Positions 48,153 to 57,672 of a DNA stretch of 64,000 nt are shown here, in pieces. The notes under the pieces are model-generated. The model searched no databases. It was not told where the DNA came from and worked only from the letters and a program-made list of their open reading frames with translations. This DNA comes from Luteimonas wenzhouensis (GTDB lineage Bacteria; Pseudomonadota; Gammaproteobacteria; Xanthomonadales; Xanthomonadaceae), in contig NZ_VOHE01000002.1 in NCBI RefSeq assembly GCF_007859305.1, forward strand, positions 558,001 through 622,000. Direction: 5' to 3'. The first letter of the stretch is position 1, and each line of letters opens with the position of its first letter. The position numbers and the translations under genes were made by a program.

Positions 48153-48727
48153 TGGCCGGTGCAGTCGAACTCGTACAGCCAGCGCTCGTGCAGCCGGTAC
48201 TCGGCGCCATACCAGAACTCGATCCGGTCCGGGCGCACGCGCAGCCCGGTCCAGCGCGGCGGGCGCGGTACCTCGCGGCCCTCGAACTCGCGGTCGACCT
48301 CGGCCAGGCGCTGTTCGAAGGCCTCACGCGATTCCAGCGTCTCGGACTGGCGCGAGGCCCAGGCGCCGAGCTGGCTGACCCGCGGCCGGGTGGCGAAGTA
48401 CGCGTCGGCCTCGGCCTCGTCGACGATCTCGACCGGACCCTCGATCCGCACCTGCACCCCGTTGCGCACGCGCGGCCAGTGGAACAGCAGCGCGGCGTAC
48501 GGATTGACCTGCAGTTCCTGGCCCTTGCGTCCGTCCAGGTGGGTGTAGAACACGAAGCCGCGCGCGTCGTGCGCCTTGAGCAGCACGATGCGCGCCGACG
48601 GCCGTCCGTCGCGCGTGGCCGTGGCCAGCGTCATCGCGGTGGGGTCGGGCTCGCCGGCGGCGCGCGCCTCGGCGAACAGGGCATCGAAGGTGGCCAGGGC
48701 CTCGGCCTGGAGATCGGCGCAGTCCAT
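48125..48727 (-). CDS. pdxH: Pyridoxamine 5'-phosphate oxidase
   Basis: A 200-residue FMN enzyme that oxidises pyridoxine or pyridoxamine 5'-phosphate to pyridoxal 5'-phosphate. Motifs: [46 protein letters not shown], the substrate loop [18 protein letters not shown] and the C-terminal [12 protein letters not shown]. The usual C-terminal RLxP is here RMLYP. Divergent from the P-loop kinase gene across 17 bases; 28-base overlap with the acetyltransferase. Confidence 0.93.
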   Translation of the reverse strand: MDCADLQAEALATFDALFAEARAAGEPDPTAMTLATATRDGRPSARIVLLKAHDARGFVFYTHLDGRKGQELQVNPYAALLFHWPRVRNGVQVRIEGPVEIVDEAEADAYFATRPRVSQLGAWASRQSETLESREAFEQRLAEVDREFEGREVPRPPRWTGLRVRPDRIEFWYGAEYRLHERWLYEFDCTGQCSKRMLYP

Positions 48728-48744
48728 TGGGCTATTGTGGCCCG

Positions 48745-49578
48745 ATGGCCACGAATGCGCATGCCGCTGCGCCGCATGGGTTCGACGCCGCCCTGGTGAC
48801 GCGGCTGCTCGACGACGCGCACGCCGCCGGTGCGCGCGTGTACGGCATTTCCGGGCTCCAGGGCAGCGGCAAGTCCACCCTTGCGGCGCAGCTGGCCGCG
48901 GCCGCGGCGGCGCGCGGGCGGCGCACGGTCGCCGTGTCTCTGGACGACTTCTATCTTGACGCCCCGCAGCGCGCGGCGCTGGCGCGCGAGGTCCACCCCC
49001 TGCTCGCCACCCGCGGTCCGCCGGGGACACACGACGTCGCCCTGGCCTGCGAGGTCCTTGATGCCCTGCGCGAACGCCGGCCGGTGCGCGTCCCGCGCTT
49101 CGACAAGCTGTCCGACCGCCGCCTGCCGGTCGCGGACTGGCCGCAGGTCGATGCGGCCGACCTGGTCGTGTTCGAGGGCTGGTGCCTGGGCGCCACGGCC
49201 GAGGACGCGTCCGCGCTCGACGCCCCGCTCAACCGGCTCGAGCGCGACGAGGACGCCGACGGCCGCTGGCGCCGCCACTGCAATGCCGCCCTGGCGCGCG
49301 ACTATCCCGCGCTGTGGGGGCGGATCGACCGGCTGCTGTTCCTGCAGCCGCCGGGGTTCGGGGTGGTGCCGGAGTGGCGCTGGCAACAGGAGCAGGCGCT
49401 GCGCGCGGCGGACCCGGGCGCGCGCGGCATGGACCGGGACGCGCTCGCGCGCTTCGTGCAGCACTATGAACGCGTCAGCCGCCAGGCGCTGCGTGTGCTT
49501 CCGGCGCGCGCGAACGTGGTCGTGGAGCTCGACCGCGCACGCCGTCCGGTCGCGCTGCGCCTGCGCGACGCCCGCTGA
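48745..49578 (+). CDS. P-loop kinase, D-glycerate 3-kinase-like
   Basis: A 277-residue soluble kinase. Walker A is [18 protein letters not shown] (about 35-52), then [16 protein letters not shown] and [19 protein letters not shown], the segment typical of plant-type glycerate kinases. Next come [19 protein letters not shown] and the C-terminal [11 protein letters not shown]. It probably phosphorylates a small metabolite such as D-glycerate. Divergent from pdxH. Substrate assignment is by family resemblance. Confidence 0.8.
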   Translation: MATNAHAAAPHGFDAALVTRLLDDAHAAGARVYGISGLQGSGKSTLAAQLAAAAAARGRRTVAVSLDDFYLDAPQRAALAREVHPLLATRGPPGTHDVALACEVLDALRERRPVRVPRFDKLSDRRLPVADWPQVDAADLVVFEGWCLGATAEDASALDAPLNRLERDEDADGRWRRHCNAALARDYPALWGRIDRLLFLQPPGFGVVPEWRWQQEQALRAADPGARGMDRDALARFVQHYERVSRQALRVLPARANVVVELDRARRPVALRLRDAR

Positions 49579-49590
49579 ACCGCGCGCCCG

Positions 49591-50055
49591 CTAGCGGACC
49601 TGGTCGCTGATGTCCTCGCTGCGCCAGGGTTCGGGCATCTCGCGCTGCGGGCACAGCCGCGCCGCATGCTCCCAGCCGCTGTCGGAGCGGAACGAGAACG
49701 AGGTGCGGTCGGGGATGTCGTAGTCCGCCACCTCCAGGCCGGTGCCGCCGTGGTCGCCGCAGCGCTGGTGCACCCGGTAGCGGTTCGCGCCGGTGCGCTC
49801 GATCCGTTCGTACAGGCAGAACGAGGTCACCCAGCGCATCCCGGCGCGGTTGACGAGGTGCACGCCGGCGGAGGTGGCGTCGTCGCACGGCTCGTCGGTG
49901 CGGACGTAGTAGCCGAAGTCCAGCGGCAGGGCGTCGACGACCTCGGGTGTCGCCGCCGACTGCGTGGGCGCCGGGCCGGCCGCCGCATCGGGCTGGCAGC
50001 CCAGGAGCAGCAGCAGGACGAGTGGTGCAAGGGTGGCTGCGAGTGCCTGCTTCAT
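49591..50055 (-). CDS. Hypothetical lipoprotein
   Basis: A 154-residue protein with signal MKQALAATLAPLVLLLLLGCQ; the lipid Cys is near residue 20. The mature part starts with an Ala/Pro-rich linker and then an aromatic-rich domain (LPLDFGYYVRTDEPCDDAT, MRWVTSFCLYERIERTG, YRVHQRCGDHG, ARLCPQRE). It has four conserved-looking cysteines that could pair. No family is recognised. Last gene of a run of four small minus-strand envelope genes. Confidence 0.75.
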   Translation of the reverse strand: MKQALAATLAPLVLLLLLGCQPDAAAGPAPTQSAATPEVVDALPLDFGYYVRTDEPCDDATSAGVHLVNRAGMRWVTSFCLYERIERTGANRYRVHQRCGDHGGTGLEVADYDIPDRTSFSFRSDSGWEHAARLCPQREMPEPWRSEDISDQVR

Positions 50056-50080
50056 CGGTCTGCTCCCGTCGCCTCGCCGG

Positions 50081-50380
50081 TCACGCCGGCCGTCCGGCCG
50101 GCGCCGACGCCAGCGCCCGGTAGGACTCGTCGATCACCTTCAGGCTGTTGCGCACCTTCCAGTGCACCCAGCCCGCGACCGCCAGCATCGGGATCCCGAG
50201 GATCGCACCGATGATGGTGACGGTCAGGATGCCGCCGATGACCAGGAAGGCGAGCGAGCCGATCCTGGCCGGCTGCAGGCGCTGCACCAGCTCCTGTCGG
50301 CGCGACTCCAGCACGACCGGGTTGCCGGTGCCGGCCTGGGTGATGAATCCGGTGACGTATTCGGGGGTCAGGTTGAGCAT
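50081..50380 (-). CDS. Small membrane protein of unknown function
   Basis: A 99-residue protein with a soluble N-terminus (MLNLTPEYVTGFITQAGTG-NPVVLESRRQELVQRL). Two hydrophobic segments follow (IGSLAFLVIGGILTVTIIGAILGIPMLAVAGWVHW), probably a hairpin, then a basic amphipathic C-terminus. Not recognised. It sits within the lipoprotein run, 25 bases upstream of the preceding-listed gene, so probably the same transcript. Confidence 0.7.
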   Translation of the reverse strand: MLNLTPEYVTGFITQAGTGNPVVLESRRQELVQRLQPARIGSLAFLVIGGILTVTIIGAILGIPMLAVAGWVHWKVRNSLKVIDESYRALASAPAGRPA

Positions 50381-50441
50381 GGCGTGCCTCGCGTCGGTTC
50401 ATGGGGGCCGGCCCGTGTGCGGGGGCGGCGGGAAAGCGCGT

Positions 50442-50738
50442 TCAGTCCTTGCGCCGGTAGCGGGTCCCGACCGGTCCGGACAGGGTGTCGTCGTCGACCC
50501 GGGTGAGCAGCAGCGCCGCGTCGTTGTCCCGCGACAGCCGGACCCGGATCCGGTCGCCGTCGATCTCGTAGGTCAGTTCGCGTTCGACGCCCGCCACCGG
50601 GCTGGACATCACCACCCGGCCGTCGGGATGGAAGGTGAGCGCGCTCATGCCGAGCTCGTCCTCGAACGTGCCCCTGAAGCCGCCGCCGCAGGCGGACAGC
50701 AGCAGGGCGAGCAGCGCCATCGTCGTGCCGGTCCTCAT
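50442..50738 (-). CDS. Small lipoprotein of unknown function
   Basis: A 98-residue protein. The short signal MRTGTTMALLALLLSAC gives a lipid Cys at residue 17, then GGGFRGTFEDELGMSALTFHPDGRVVMSS, a compact beta-rich domain with EIDGDRIRVRLSRD. The ATG at 50738 is chosen because GGAGGATGAGG lies just upstream inside the previous gene's end region; 50753 is a weaker alternative. Function unknown. Confidence 0.75.
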   Translation of the reverse strand: MRTGTTMALLALLLSACGGGFRGTFEDELGMSALTFHPDGRVVMSSPVAGVERELTYEIDGDRIRVRLSRDNDAALLLTRVDDDTLSGPVGTRYRRKD

Positions 50739-50742
50739 CGCC

Positions 50743-51567
50743 TCATCCTCCATTGCCGTCGAACCGCAGCCCGCCCAGCACGACGGGCTGGCCGTGGCGG
50801 TCGCTGGTGATCGTGTAACCGAGCAGCGTGGCCGACAGCGCGGAACCATCGCTGCGCCGGCTGATGCCGGTGATGCGCATGCGCGCATCGAGGACGACGT
50901 TGCGCAGGCCGCCGTTCCTGTCGAGCACGTCCCGGGCGGTCGCGGCGTCGAGCGGCCAGAAGTTCAGCTCGCCCGGGTTGTCGACGCGCACCGACACGCG
51001 TTCGGGATGCGCCCGGTCGACCGGATAGGCGGTGAACGTCAGGACGCTGCCGGGCGTGAACGCGGTCAGGTAGTAGCCGCCGCGGCCGCCGTCGTATTCG
51101 CTCAACGCCGCGCGCACGTTCAGGCGCAGCAGGCCCACGCCTTCGGTGCCGTCGTACACCGCGCGCAGCCGCTCCTCCTCGGCGCGCAGCACGTCGGCGC
51201 GCTCGAACTCGTTGGCCATGCGCACGCCGGGCTGCGCCGCGGCCCATTCGGCGAACGGCGGCTGCCGTCCTTCGAGCCGGTAGGCCAGCATGACCATCTG
51301 CAGGTCTTCCGGATGCGCCAGTTCGTGCCGTCCGGCCACGCCGCCGGTGGCGGTCGCGGCGCCGGCGCCCGCCGTCGAGGGCCCCGGCGCAGCTGCGACC
51401 CCGCCGGGTGCGGTCGGCTGCGGTCCTGCCGCCTGGCCAGGCACGGCGCCACCACCGGCCGGCGCCGTGGATGCGGGCGCATCGCCGCCGCCGCAGGCGG
51501 CCAGGACCAGCGCCAGCGGCACGGACAGCAGCCGGGCGCGCCCCGTCCCGCGCTCACAGCCGCACAT
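50743..51567 (-). CDS. Hypothetical lipoprotein, DUF4852-like
   Basis: A 274-residue lipoprotein. Signal ARLLSVPLALVLAACGG gives Cys near 25, followed by a 60-residue Ala/Pro/Gly linker. The folded domain starts at LAHPEDLQMVMLAYRLEGRQPPF and includes LRLNVRAALSEYDGGRGGYYLTAF and MRITGISRRSDG. The domain looks like DUF4852, but that is a by-eye call. The start region overlaps the next upstream gene's end by 14 bases, so translation is coupled. Confidence 0.72.
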   Translation of the reverse strand: MCGCERGTGRARLLSVPLALVLAACGGGDAPASTAPAGGGAVPGQAAGPQPTAPGGVAAAPGPSTAGAGAATATGGVAGRHELAHPEDLQMVMLAYRLEGRQPPFAEWAAAQPGVRMANEFERADVLRAEEERLRAVYDGTEGVGLLRLNVRAALSEYDGGRGGYYLTAFTPGSVLTFTAYPVDRAHPERVSVRVDNPGELNFWPLDAATARDVLDRNGGLRNVVLDARMRITGISRRSDGSALSATLLGYTITSDRHGQPVVLGGLRFDGNGG

Positions 51568-52498
51568 CGCTCGCCTCCGTCGCCTGCACTTCCGCCTCGC
51601 GCCGCGCCTGGCCGAGTCGCCGCAGTTCGTCCTGCATCGCCTCGACATGGGCGTAGAGGCTGCCCTGGTGCAGCATGGCCGTGCCCACCTCCATCGCCAG
51701 CCCCGGGTTCCGACCGCTCAGCGCGATCCAGGCCTGGATGCTCAGTCCGCACCCGTCGGACCACTTGGCCCCGGTGGCATCGGGATGCGCGTTCACCGCG
51801 CCCCGGCAGCGGTGGAACAGCGGGTTGGCCGTTGCCATCGGATTGCCCGCATGGTCACGCACCCACTCGAGCCTGCGGTGCCCGGCCGAATGCCCGCGCG
51901 GCTTGTCCGATTCCTCGGTCCATTGCGGCTCGCCGTACTTGGCGACGAGCGCATCGAGCAGCGCCTGTACCGGCGGCATGGCGCCTTCGCGGAAGTGCTG
52001 CGCGCGGCGGATGAGGTGGGCGGTCTCGGCGCCGGGCGCGCCGGGCGTGGCCACGGTGACCACCTCGTCCACGTGCAGCCACTTCAGCCCGCCCTCGCAC
52101 TCCTGCCATTCGCGGCGGAAGTCGCAGGGCCGATGCTCGCCCTTGCGCACGGTGAAGGTCTGGGGACCGAGTTCCACGCCGTGGGTGTCGAGCCGGTCGA
52201 GCCAGCGGTTGGCGGTGCTGACCTCCGCGTCCGCGCCGAGCGCGCAGCGCGCCGTGGCCAGGGCCTCGTCCGCGGTCATGCCCAGGCGCAATCCGATGAT
52301 GTCCGGTCCGGGCAGTCCTTCGCGAACGGGCGCCGGGCAGCGCAGGTCGCCTGTCGCGACCGGTTCGGGTCCGGCCGCCGCCTCCGGCGCCGCGGCCGGC
52401 TGCGCGCCCGCGTTCTGTCCACCCGCCCCCTCGCCGCCGCAGCCCGCCAGCGCGAGTGCGCCGGCGACGGCCATGGCGCAGACCCGGTATGCATGCAT
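51554..52498 (-). CDS. Hypothetical lipoprotein heading the lipoprotein operon
   Basis: A 314-residue lipoprotein. Signal RVCAMAVAGALALAGC sets the lipid Cys near residue 20, then a Gln/Ala/Pro linker. A domain begins LRCPAPVREGLPG and includes GLRLGMTADEALATARCAL, a segment seen in small envelope proteins that gate on a GMT motif. Six or more cysteines follow. A strong GGAGGAG site lies 8 bases before the ATG. First gene of a five-gene minus-strand run (51554 to 49591), divergent from the kinase-TPR gene. Confidence 0.75.
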   Translation of the reverse strand: MHAYRVCAMAVAGALALAGCGGEGAGGQNAGAQPAAAPEAAAGPEPVATGDLRCPAPVREGLPGPDIIGLRLGMTADEALATARCALGADAEVSTANRWLDRLDTHGVELGPQTFTVRKGEHRPCDFRREWQECEGGLKWLHVDEVVTVATPGAPGAETAHLIRRAQHFREGAMPPVQALLDALVAKYGEPQWTEESDKPRGHSAGHRRLEWVRDHAGNPMATANPLFHRCRGAVNAHPDATGAKWSDGCGLSIQAWIALSGRNPGLAMEVGTAMLHQGSLYAHVEAMQDELRRLGQARREAEVQATEASDVRL

Positions 52499-52566
52499 CG
52501 CGTCTCCTCCCTCGCCCGTCCCGGCCCGCATCCTTCCCGGGCCGCGATCCGGTGTCCTCACGGCGG

Positions 52567-52584
52567 CTTCAAGGAACCTTCAAG
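52567..52584. promoter_or_regulatory. OmpR/PhoB-type direct repeat in the divergent promoter region
   Basis: CTTCAAG-GAAC-CTTCAAG is an exact 7-base direct repeat with 4-base spacing (11-base period), the geometry bound by tandem OmpR-family winged helices. It lies 69 bases before the lipoprotein operon start and 72 bases before the kinase gene, whose product carries such a winged helix. Outer bases GGC/GCC also give partial dyad symmetry. Confidence 0.5.
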
Positions 52585-52655
52585 CCGTGCATCGCGGGGG
52601 CGCCGGCGGGCACGGGGAGGGCTTCCCGGTCGCCGCGCGCGGCTATGATCCGGGC

Positions 52656-55406
52656 ATGTCCCAGGCCCTTCCGCCGCCCGACGACCGGGTCTACCGCTGG
52701 CGCTTCGGCGCGGTGGAATTCGACGAGGCGCGCCACGAACTGCGGGTCTCGGGCCTGCCGGTGGAGGTCGAGCACAAGCCGCTGCAGGTGCTGGCCCTGC
52801 TGCTGCGCCACGTCGGCGAGGTGGTGACCAAGGAGGAACTGTTCGAGACGGTCTGGGCCGGCCGGGTCACCGTGGACCACGTGCTCGCCACCGCGATCGG
52901 CAAGCTGCGCAAGGCCCTGGATGCCGGCGGCGAATCCCGGATCGTCACCGTGCCGCGGATCGGTTACCGCTTCGAGGGGCCGGTCGAACGCATCGCCGTC
53001 GGCCACCGCCCCAGCGCCGAGCTGACGTTCGAGCCGGGCCAGCCGGTCCCCGGCCGCGAGCACTTCCTGCTCGAACGCCCGCTCGGCCAGACCCTGGGCA
53101 GCGAGGTCTGGCTGGCGCGCCAGCCGCGCAGCCGCGAGGCGCGGGTGTTCAAGTTCGCCCGCGGCGGCGAACGGCTCTCGGCGATCAAGCGCGAAGCCAC
53201 CCTGATGCGGGTGCTGCGCGACACCCTGGGCGAACGCGACGACTTCGTGCGGGTGCTGGACTGGAACTTCGAGACCGAGCCCTGCTTCCTGGAATGCGAG
53301 TACGGCGGCGAGTCGCTCCCCGAGTGGGCCGGGGCGCACGCGGAGTTCGCCGGCTGGGACCAGGCGCGGCGGCTGGACTTCTTCCTCCAGGTCGCCGTCG
53401 CGGTCGACGCGGCCCACGGCGTGGGCGTGCTGCACAAGGACATCAAGCCCGCCAACATCCTGGTCCGGCCGCGGCGCGACGGCGGCTGGCAGGCCTGCCT
53501 CACCGACTTCGGCAGCAGCCGCCTGCTGCAGCCCGGGCGCCTGGCCGAACTGGGGATCACCGGCCTCGGCCTGACCGTGACCCGGCCCGACGCCGGCAGC
53601 AGCGGCGGAACCCCGCTGTACCTGGCGCCGGAGCTGGTGGCCGGCCAGCCGCCGACCGTGCGCAGCGACCTGTATGCGCTCGGCGTGCTGCTCTACCAGC
53701 TGCTGGTGGGCGACCTGCGCCGGCCGATGGCTCCGGGCTGGGAGCGCGACATCGACGACCCGCTGCTGGTCGAGGACATCTCCCGCGCGACCGACGGCGA
53801 TCCCGCGCGGCGCCTGGGCAGCGTGGCCGGACTGGCCGAACGGCTGGCATCGCTGCCACGGCGGCGCGAGGAGGCGCGGCAGCGCGCGGACACCGCGCGC
53901 AGTGCCGAGCAGGCGCAACGGGCGCTGGAGCAGGCGCGCGCGCGGCGACCGTGGATCGCGGCCACCATCGGCATGCTCAGCATCGGCCTGGTCGCCAGTT
54001 CGCTGCTCTGGTACCGCAGCGAACGCCTGCGCGAAGCCGCGGCGATGCAGGCGGCGCGCGCCGAGGCGGTGGCGGCCTTCCTGAGCGACGACCTGCTCGG
54101 CGCGCTCAGCCCCGGCGGCAGCGGATACGAACGCGACCCCACCGTGCGCGAGGTGCTCGAACTCGCCTCCAGCCAGGTGGCCGAACGTTTCCCCGACGAC
54201 CCGGCCACCCGCGGCGGCGTGCATGCCGCGCTGGGCCAGGCCTGGCGCACGCTCGGCGACCGCGAGCGCAGCGTGGCCCACCTGCGCGAGGCCGAGCGCG
54301 ACTACGCGCGCGCCTTCGGCCCCGCCGACCCGCTGACCCTGCGCACCCGCTACGCCCTTGTGCGCACCCTCGCCTACTCCAACACCGCCGCCCACATCAC
54401 CGAGGCCGGCGCGCTGCTCGACGCCACCGACGCCATGCTCGGCACGGGCCTGCACGGCGACGACGACCTGGCGCTGGACGCCGCCTACGCCCGCGGCGTG
54501 TTCCATTTCCAGCAGCTGCAGATCGAACCGGCCATGCAGGCCTACCGTCGCGCCGACCGCCTGCAGCGCCTGCTGCGCCCGGACGACGCGCTGATGGCGG
54601 CCACGATCCGCGAGAACCTCGCCGACGGGACCCTGCGCCAGGGCGACCTCGCCGGCGCGGTCGCGCAGCTGCGGGCGATGCTCGCCGACCCGCTGTTCGA
54701 CGCGCGCCGGATCGGCGAGGGCAAGGCCGCCGGCCACCGCATCATGCTGGCGCGCGCGCTGCGCAACCTCGGCCGCTACGACGAGGCGCTGCCGCTGGCC
54801 GAAGCCGCCGCGGCCGCGACCGGGCGCATCCTGGGTCCCGACGACTACACCACCCTGGTCCAGCTCTCCACCGTGGCCAGCATCCACGACTACGCCGGGC
54901 GCTGCGGGCAGGCGCTGGAAATCGCCCGCGTGGTGCGCGCACGCATGGCCGCGCGTTACGGCGAGGAGCGCCAAGCGACCCTGATCGAGACCGGCAACCT
55001 CGGCTTCAAGGAATACGACTGCGGCGACCGCGAGGCGGGCCTGGACCACCTGCGTCGCGCCGAGCGCGGGCTGCGCGAACGCTATGGCGCGGACAACGTT
55101 GCCGCGCACAGCTTCCGATACGCGCTGGCGCGCGCGCTGGCCGACGAAGGCCGGCACGAGGAGGGCCTGCGGGCCGTGGACGGGCTCAGCGTCGAGGCAC
55201 TGACCGCGGGCGATTCCACCCCCGGCTGGGAGCATCGCCTGCGCGCGCTGCGCGGCCGCCTGCTGCTGCAGGCCGGGGACCTCGCCGCCGGGCGCGAACT
55301 CCTGGCCGGGGCGCTGCCGGCGCTCGAGGCGCTCGGCAGCGAGGATCCGGAGGACATTGCGCGGCTGCGGGCGCTCCTGGCCACGACCGCCGGGGGCGGC
55401 GAGTAG
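52656..55406 (+). CDS. Winged-helix - Ser/Thr protein kinase - TM - TPR receptor protein
   Basis: A 916-residue fusion. N-terminal OmpR-type winged helix (about 14-105: LRVSGLPVEVEHKPLQVLALL, VWAGRVTVDHVLATAIGKLRKAL). Hanks-type kinase (about 135-410) with VAIK-type Lys in VFKFARGG (about 163), catalytic HKDIKPANIL (about 258-267), DFGSSR (about 282) and YLAPEL. One TM helix WIAATIGMLSIGLVASSLLWY (about 433-453). The C-terminal 450 residues are helical TPR-like repeats (ALGQAWRTLGDRERSVAHLR, GRYDEALPLAEAAAAATG), probably periplasmic. It looks like a one-component receptor joining envelope sensing to phosphorylation and DNA binding. The DNA contact would require the winged helix to act at the membrane. 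Signal and targets unknown. Confidence 0.82.
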   Translation: MSQALPPPDDRVYRWRFGAVEFDEARHELRVSGLPVEVEHKPLQVLALLLRHVGEVVTKEELFETVWAGRVTVDHVLATAIGKLRKALDAGGESRIVTVPRIGYRFEGPVERIAVGHRPSAELTFEPGQPVPGREHFLLERPLGQTLGSEVWLARQPRSREARVFKFARGGERLSAIKREATLMRVLRDTLGERDDFVRVLDWNFETEPCFLECEYGGESLPEWAGAHAEFAGWDQARRLDFFLQVAVAVDAAHGVGVLHKDIKPANILVRPRRDGGWQACLTDFGSSRLLQPGRLAELGITGLGLTVTRPDAGSSGGTPLYLAPELVAGQPPTVRSDLYALGVLLYQLLVGDLRRPMAPGWERDIDDPLLVEDISRATDGDPARRLGSVAGLAERLASLPRRREEARQRADTARSAEQAQRALEQARARRPWIAATIGMLSIGLVASSLLWYRSERLREAAAMQAARAEAVAAFLSDDLLGALSPGGSGYERDPTVREVLELASSQVAERFPDDPATRGGVHAALGQAWRTLGDRERSVAHLREAERDYARAFGPADPLTLRTRYALVRTLAYSNTAAHITEAGALLDATDAMLGTGLHGDDDLALDAAYARGVFHFQQLQIEPAMQAYRRADRLQRLLRPDDALMAATIRENLADGTLRQGDLAGAVAQLRAMLADPLFDARRIGEGKAAGHRIMLARALRNLGRYDEALPLAEAAAAATGRILGPDDYTTLVQLSTVASIHDYAGRCGQALEIARVVRARMAARYGEERQATLIETGNLGFKEYDCGDREAGLDHLRRAERGLRERYGADNVAAHSFRYALARALADEGRHEEGLRAVDGLSVEALTAGDSTPGWEHRLRALRGRLLLQAGDLAAGRELLAGALPALEALGSEDPEDIARLRALLATTAGGGE

Positions 55407-55417
55407 GCGGAGCGGCC

Positions 55418-55621
55418 TCAGTCGACGACGAAGGTCACGCGCATGTTCACCCGCCACTCGGCGATCCCGCCGTCGGGCGACGTGACCACCTTGGTCTCGT
55501 TGATCCAGGCGCCCTGGATGTTCTTGATGGTCTCCGCGGCCTTGGCCAGGCCAGTGCGCACGGCATCCTCGACGCTGGTGGGCGACGAGGCGTTGAGTTC
55601 GATGATCTTGGCGACGGCCAT
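55418..55621 (-). CDS. Dodecin (flavin-storage protein)
   Basis: A 67-residue protein of the dodecin family, which forms dodecamers that bind flavin or CoA. MAVAKIIELNASSPTSVEDAVRTGL, the flavin-stacking Trp in NIQGAWINETKVV and the C-terminal WRVNMRVTFVVD are diagnostic. The ATG at 55621 is preferred over an upstream in-frame ATG because it gives the standard family length. Convergent with the kinase-TPR gene (11 bases). Confidence 0.92.
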   Translation of the reverse strand: MAVAKIIELNASSPTSVEDAVRTGLAKAAETIKNIQGAWINETKVVTSPDGGIAEWRVNMRVTFVVD

Positions 55622-55725
55622 GGACTTCCTCCACTGGTGCGACGCAAATGGTCGCGGGTGCAACAGACTGCACCTGCATCCGTTAAGGCAACGGCCACGG
55701 TCCGTGGACTGCTACGATTCGACGG

Positions 55726-56286
55726 ATGAATCCCGCCCCCAACCTCGTGCTGGTCGGCCCGATGGGCGCCGGCAAGTCCTCGATCGGCCGCCGCCTGGCC
55801 GAGCGTTTCGGCCTGGCCTTCGTCGACGTCGACGGCGAGATCAAGGCGCGCACCGGCGCCAACATCCCCACCATCTTCGAATGCGAGGGTGAGGCCGGCT
55901 TCCGCGCGCGCGAGGCCGCGGTGCTGGCCGACCTGCTGCGGCGCGAAGGCCTGGTGCTCGCGACCGGCGGCGGCGCGGTGCTTGATCCGCGCAACCGCGC
56001 GCTGATGCGCGAGCGTGGCTTCGTGGTCCACCTCAAGGTGAGTCTCGAACGCCAGCTCGAACGCCTGGCGCGCGACCGCAGCCGGCCGCTGATCGCAGGC
56101 GACGACCGTCGCCAGGTGCTCGAACGCCTGTCGGCCGAACGCGCGCCGCTGTACGCCGAAGTCGCCGACCTGGGCTTCGACACCGACCATCTCATCCCCC
56201 CGCAAGCCGCGGGGCGCATCGCCCGGCTGCTCGACGAGCGCTGGACCCGCCCCGCCACCCCTACCCCGCAGGATCACACCGCATGA
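55726..56286 (+). CDS. aroK: Shikimate kinase
   Basis: A 186-residue kinase converting shikimate to shikimate 3-phosphate. Walker A is [19 protein letters not shown] (about 12-30), the shikimate site is [12 protein letters not shown], the GG motif is LATGGGAVL and the LID region is LARDRSRPL. It overlaps aroB by 4 bases (ATGA), the usual aroKB order. Confidence 0.95.
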   Translation: MNPAPNLVLVGPMGAGKSSIGRRLAERFGLAFVDVDGEIKARTGANIPTIFECEGEAGFRAREAAVLADLLRREGLVLATGGGAVLDPRNRALMRERGFVVHLKVSLERQLERLARDRSRPLIAGDDRRQVLERLSAERAPLYAEVADLGFDTDHLIPPQAAGRIARLLDERWTRPATPTPQDHTA

Positions 56287-57371
56287 GCCAGCACCTCGGC
56301 GTCGACGTCGGCGGCGCCCATCCCTACCGGATCACGATCGGGCCCGGCCTGGTCGACGACGGCGCGCTGCTCGCCGCCACGCTGCGCGGTGGCGACGCCT
56401 TCGTCGTCAGCGACGACGCGGTCGCCCCGCTGTACCTGCAGCGCGTGCTCGACGCCCTGGCGGCGGCGCGCCCGGGGCTGCGCATCGGCCACTGGACCAT
56501 GCCCGCGGGCGAAGGCTCCAAGACGCTGGCCACGTTCGGCCAGGCGATCAACGCGATCGCCAGCGCCGGCATGCGCCGCGACGCCACCGTGTACGCACTC
56601 GGCGGCGGCGTGGTCGGCGACCTGGCCGGGTTCGCGGCCGCGGCCTGGATGCGCGGCGTGGACTGCGTGCAGCTGCCGACCACGCTGCTGGCGATGGTCG
56701 ATTCCTCGGTCGGCGGCAAGACCGCGGTCGACCTGCCGCAGGGCAAGAACCTGGTCGGCGCCTTCCATCCGCCGCGTGCGGTGCTCGCCGACACCGCCAC
56801 CCTGCGCACCCTGCCGGCGCGCGAACTGCGCGCGGGCCTGGCCGAGGTGGTGAAGTACGGCGCGATCGTCGACGCTCCGTTCCTCGACTGGCTCGATGCG
56901 CGCGCCGACGCCCTGCTGGCCGGCGACGACGCCGCGCTGGCCGAGGCGATCGCGCGCAGCTGCGCGCACAAGGCCGCGATCGTCGAACGCGACCCCTACG
57001 AGCACGGCGACCGTGCCCTGCTCAACTTCGGCCACACCTTCGGCCACGCGATCGAGACCGCGCAGGGCTACGGTGGCCTGATCCACGGTGAGGCGGTGGC
57101 CGTAGGCATGGTCCAGGCGGCGCGCCTGTCCGAGCGCCTGGGCCTGGCGCCCGCGGCCGACACCGCGCGCCTGCGCGGGCTGCTGCAGCGCTTCGGCCTG
57201 CCGGTCGAACCGCCCCCGGGGCTGGACCCGGACACCCTGCTGGCACACATGCGTCTGGACAAGAAGGCCGAGGCCGGCGGCCTTCGGTTCGTGGTCTGGG
57301 ACGGGGCCGGGCGCGCCCGGATCCTGGCCGGGGTGCCCGAACCCGAGGTCCGGGCGGTGCTGGCGGGGTGA
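56283..57371 (+). CDS. aroB: 3-dehydroquinate synthase
   Basis: A 362-residue NAD- and zinc-dependent enzyme for the second step of the shikimate pathway. Signatures: NAD loop region [19 protein letters not shown], the substrate/NAD segment [29 protein letters not shown] with metal-ligand Glu, and [11 protein letters not shown] with ligand His residues. Full length. Coupled to aroK. Confidence 0.96.
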   Translation: MSQHLGVDVGGAHPYRITIGPGLVDDGALLAATLRGGDAFVVSDDAVAPLYLQRVLDALAAARPGLRIGHWTMPAGEGSKTLATFGQAINAIASAGMRRDATVYALGGGVVGDLAGFAAAAWMRGVDCVQLPTTLLAMVDSSVGGKTAVDLPQGKNLVGAFHPPRAVLADTATLRTLPARELRAGLAEVVKYGAIVDAPFLDWLDARADALLAGDDAALAEAIARSCAHKAAIVERDPYEHGDRALLNFGHTFGHAIETAQGYGGLIHGEAVAVGMVQAARLSERLGLAPAADTARLRGLLQRFGLPVEPPPGLDPDTLLAHMRLDKKAEAGGLRFVVWDGAGRARILAGVPEPEVRAVLAG

Positions 57372-57417
57372 CCGGCCACCCCGGCGCGGGGCGGCCAGGC
57401 CGTACAATGGCCGGCCC

Positions 57418-57672
57418 ATGCGCCTGCTCCTGCAACAACGTCCCGAAGGCCGCGAAGCGCCGCGCTTCGTCCAGCTGACCCTGCAGCCCGACCTGCTGGG
57501 CGCCTGGACCCTGCTGCGCGAAAGCGGCCAGACCGGTGGCCGCAGCACCCTGCGCCGCGAGCAGTACATGGACCACGCGAGCGCACTGGCGGCGCTGGAG
57601 CAGGCGCGCGACGCGCAGCTCAAGCGCGGCTTCCACCTGGTCTACGCCGAAGGCGCGGGCGCGCCGAAGTGA
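57418..57672 (+). CDS. WGR domain protein
   Basis: An 84-residue protein consisting of a WGR-like domain: [42 protein letters not shown] and a C-terminal helix [17 protein letters not shown]. The W-G-R core is partly degenerate (W then L-L-R). WGR domains bind DNA ends or nucleic acid in larger proteins; the role of the standalone form is unknown. Between aroB and hemE, the order common in xanthomonads. Confidence 0.8.
   Translation: MRLLLQQRPEGREAPRFVQLTLQPDLLGAWTLLRESGQTGGRSTLRREQYMDHASALAALEQARDAQLKRGFHLVYAEGAGAPK

Noticed and set aside
52569-55679. Open frame of 1036 codons antisense to the kinase-TPR gene
   Set aside because: Composition is that of an antisense shadow (His/Gln/Val/Ala-rich) and it crosses the dodecin gene in another frame.
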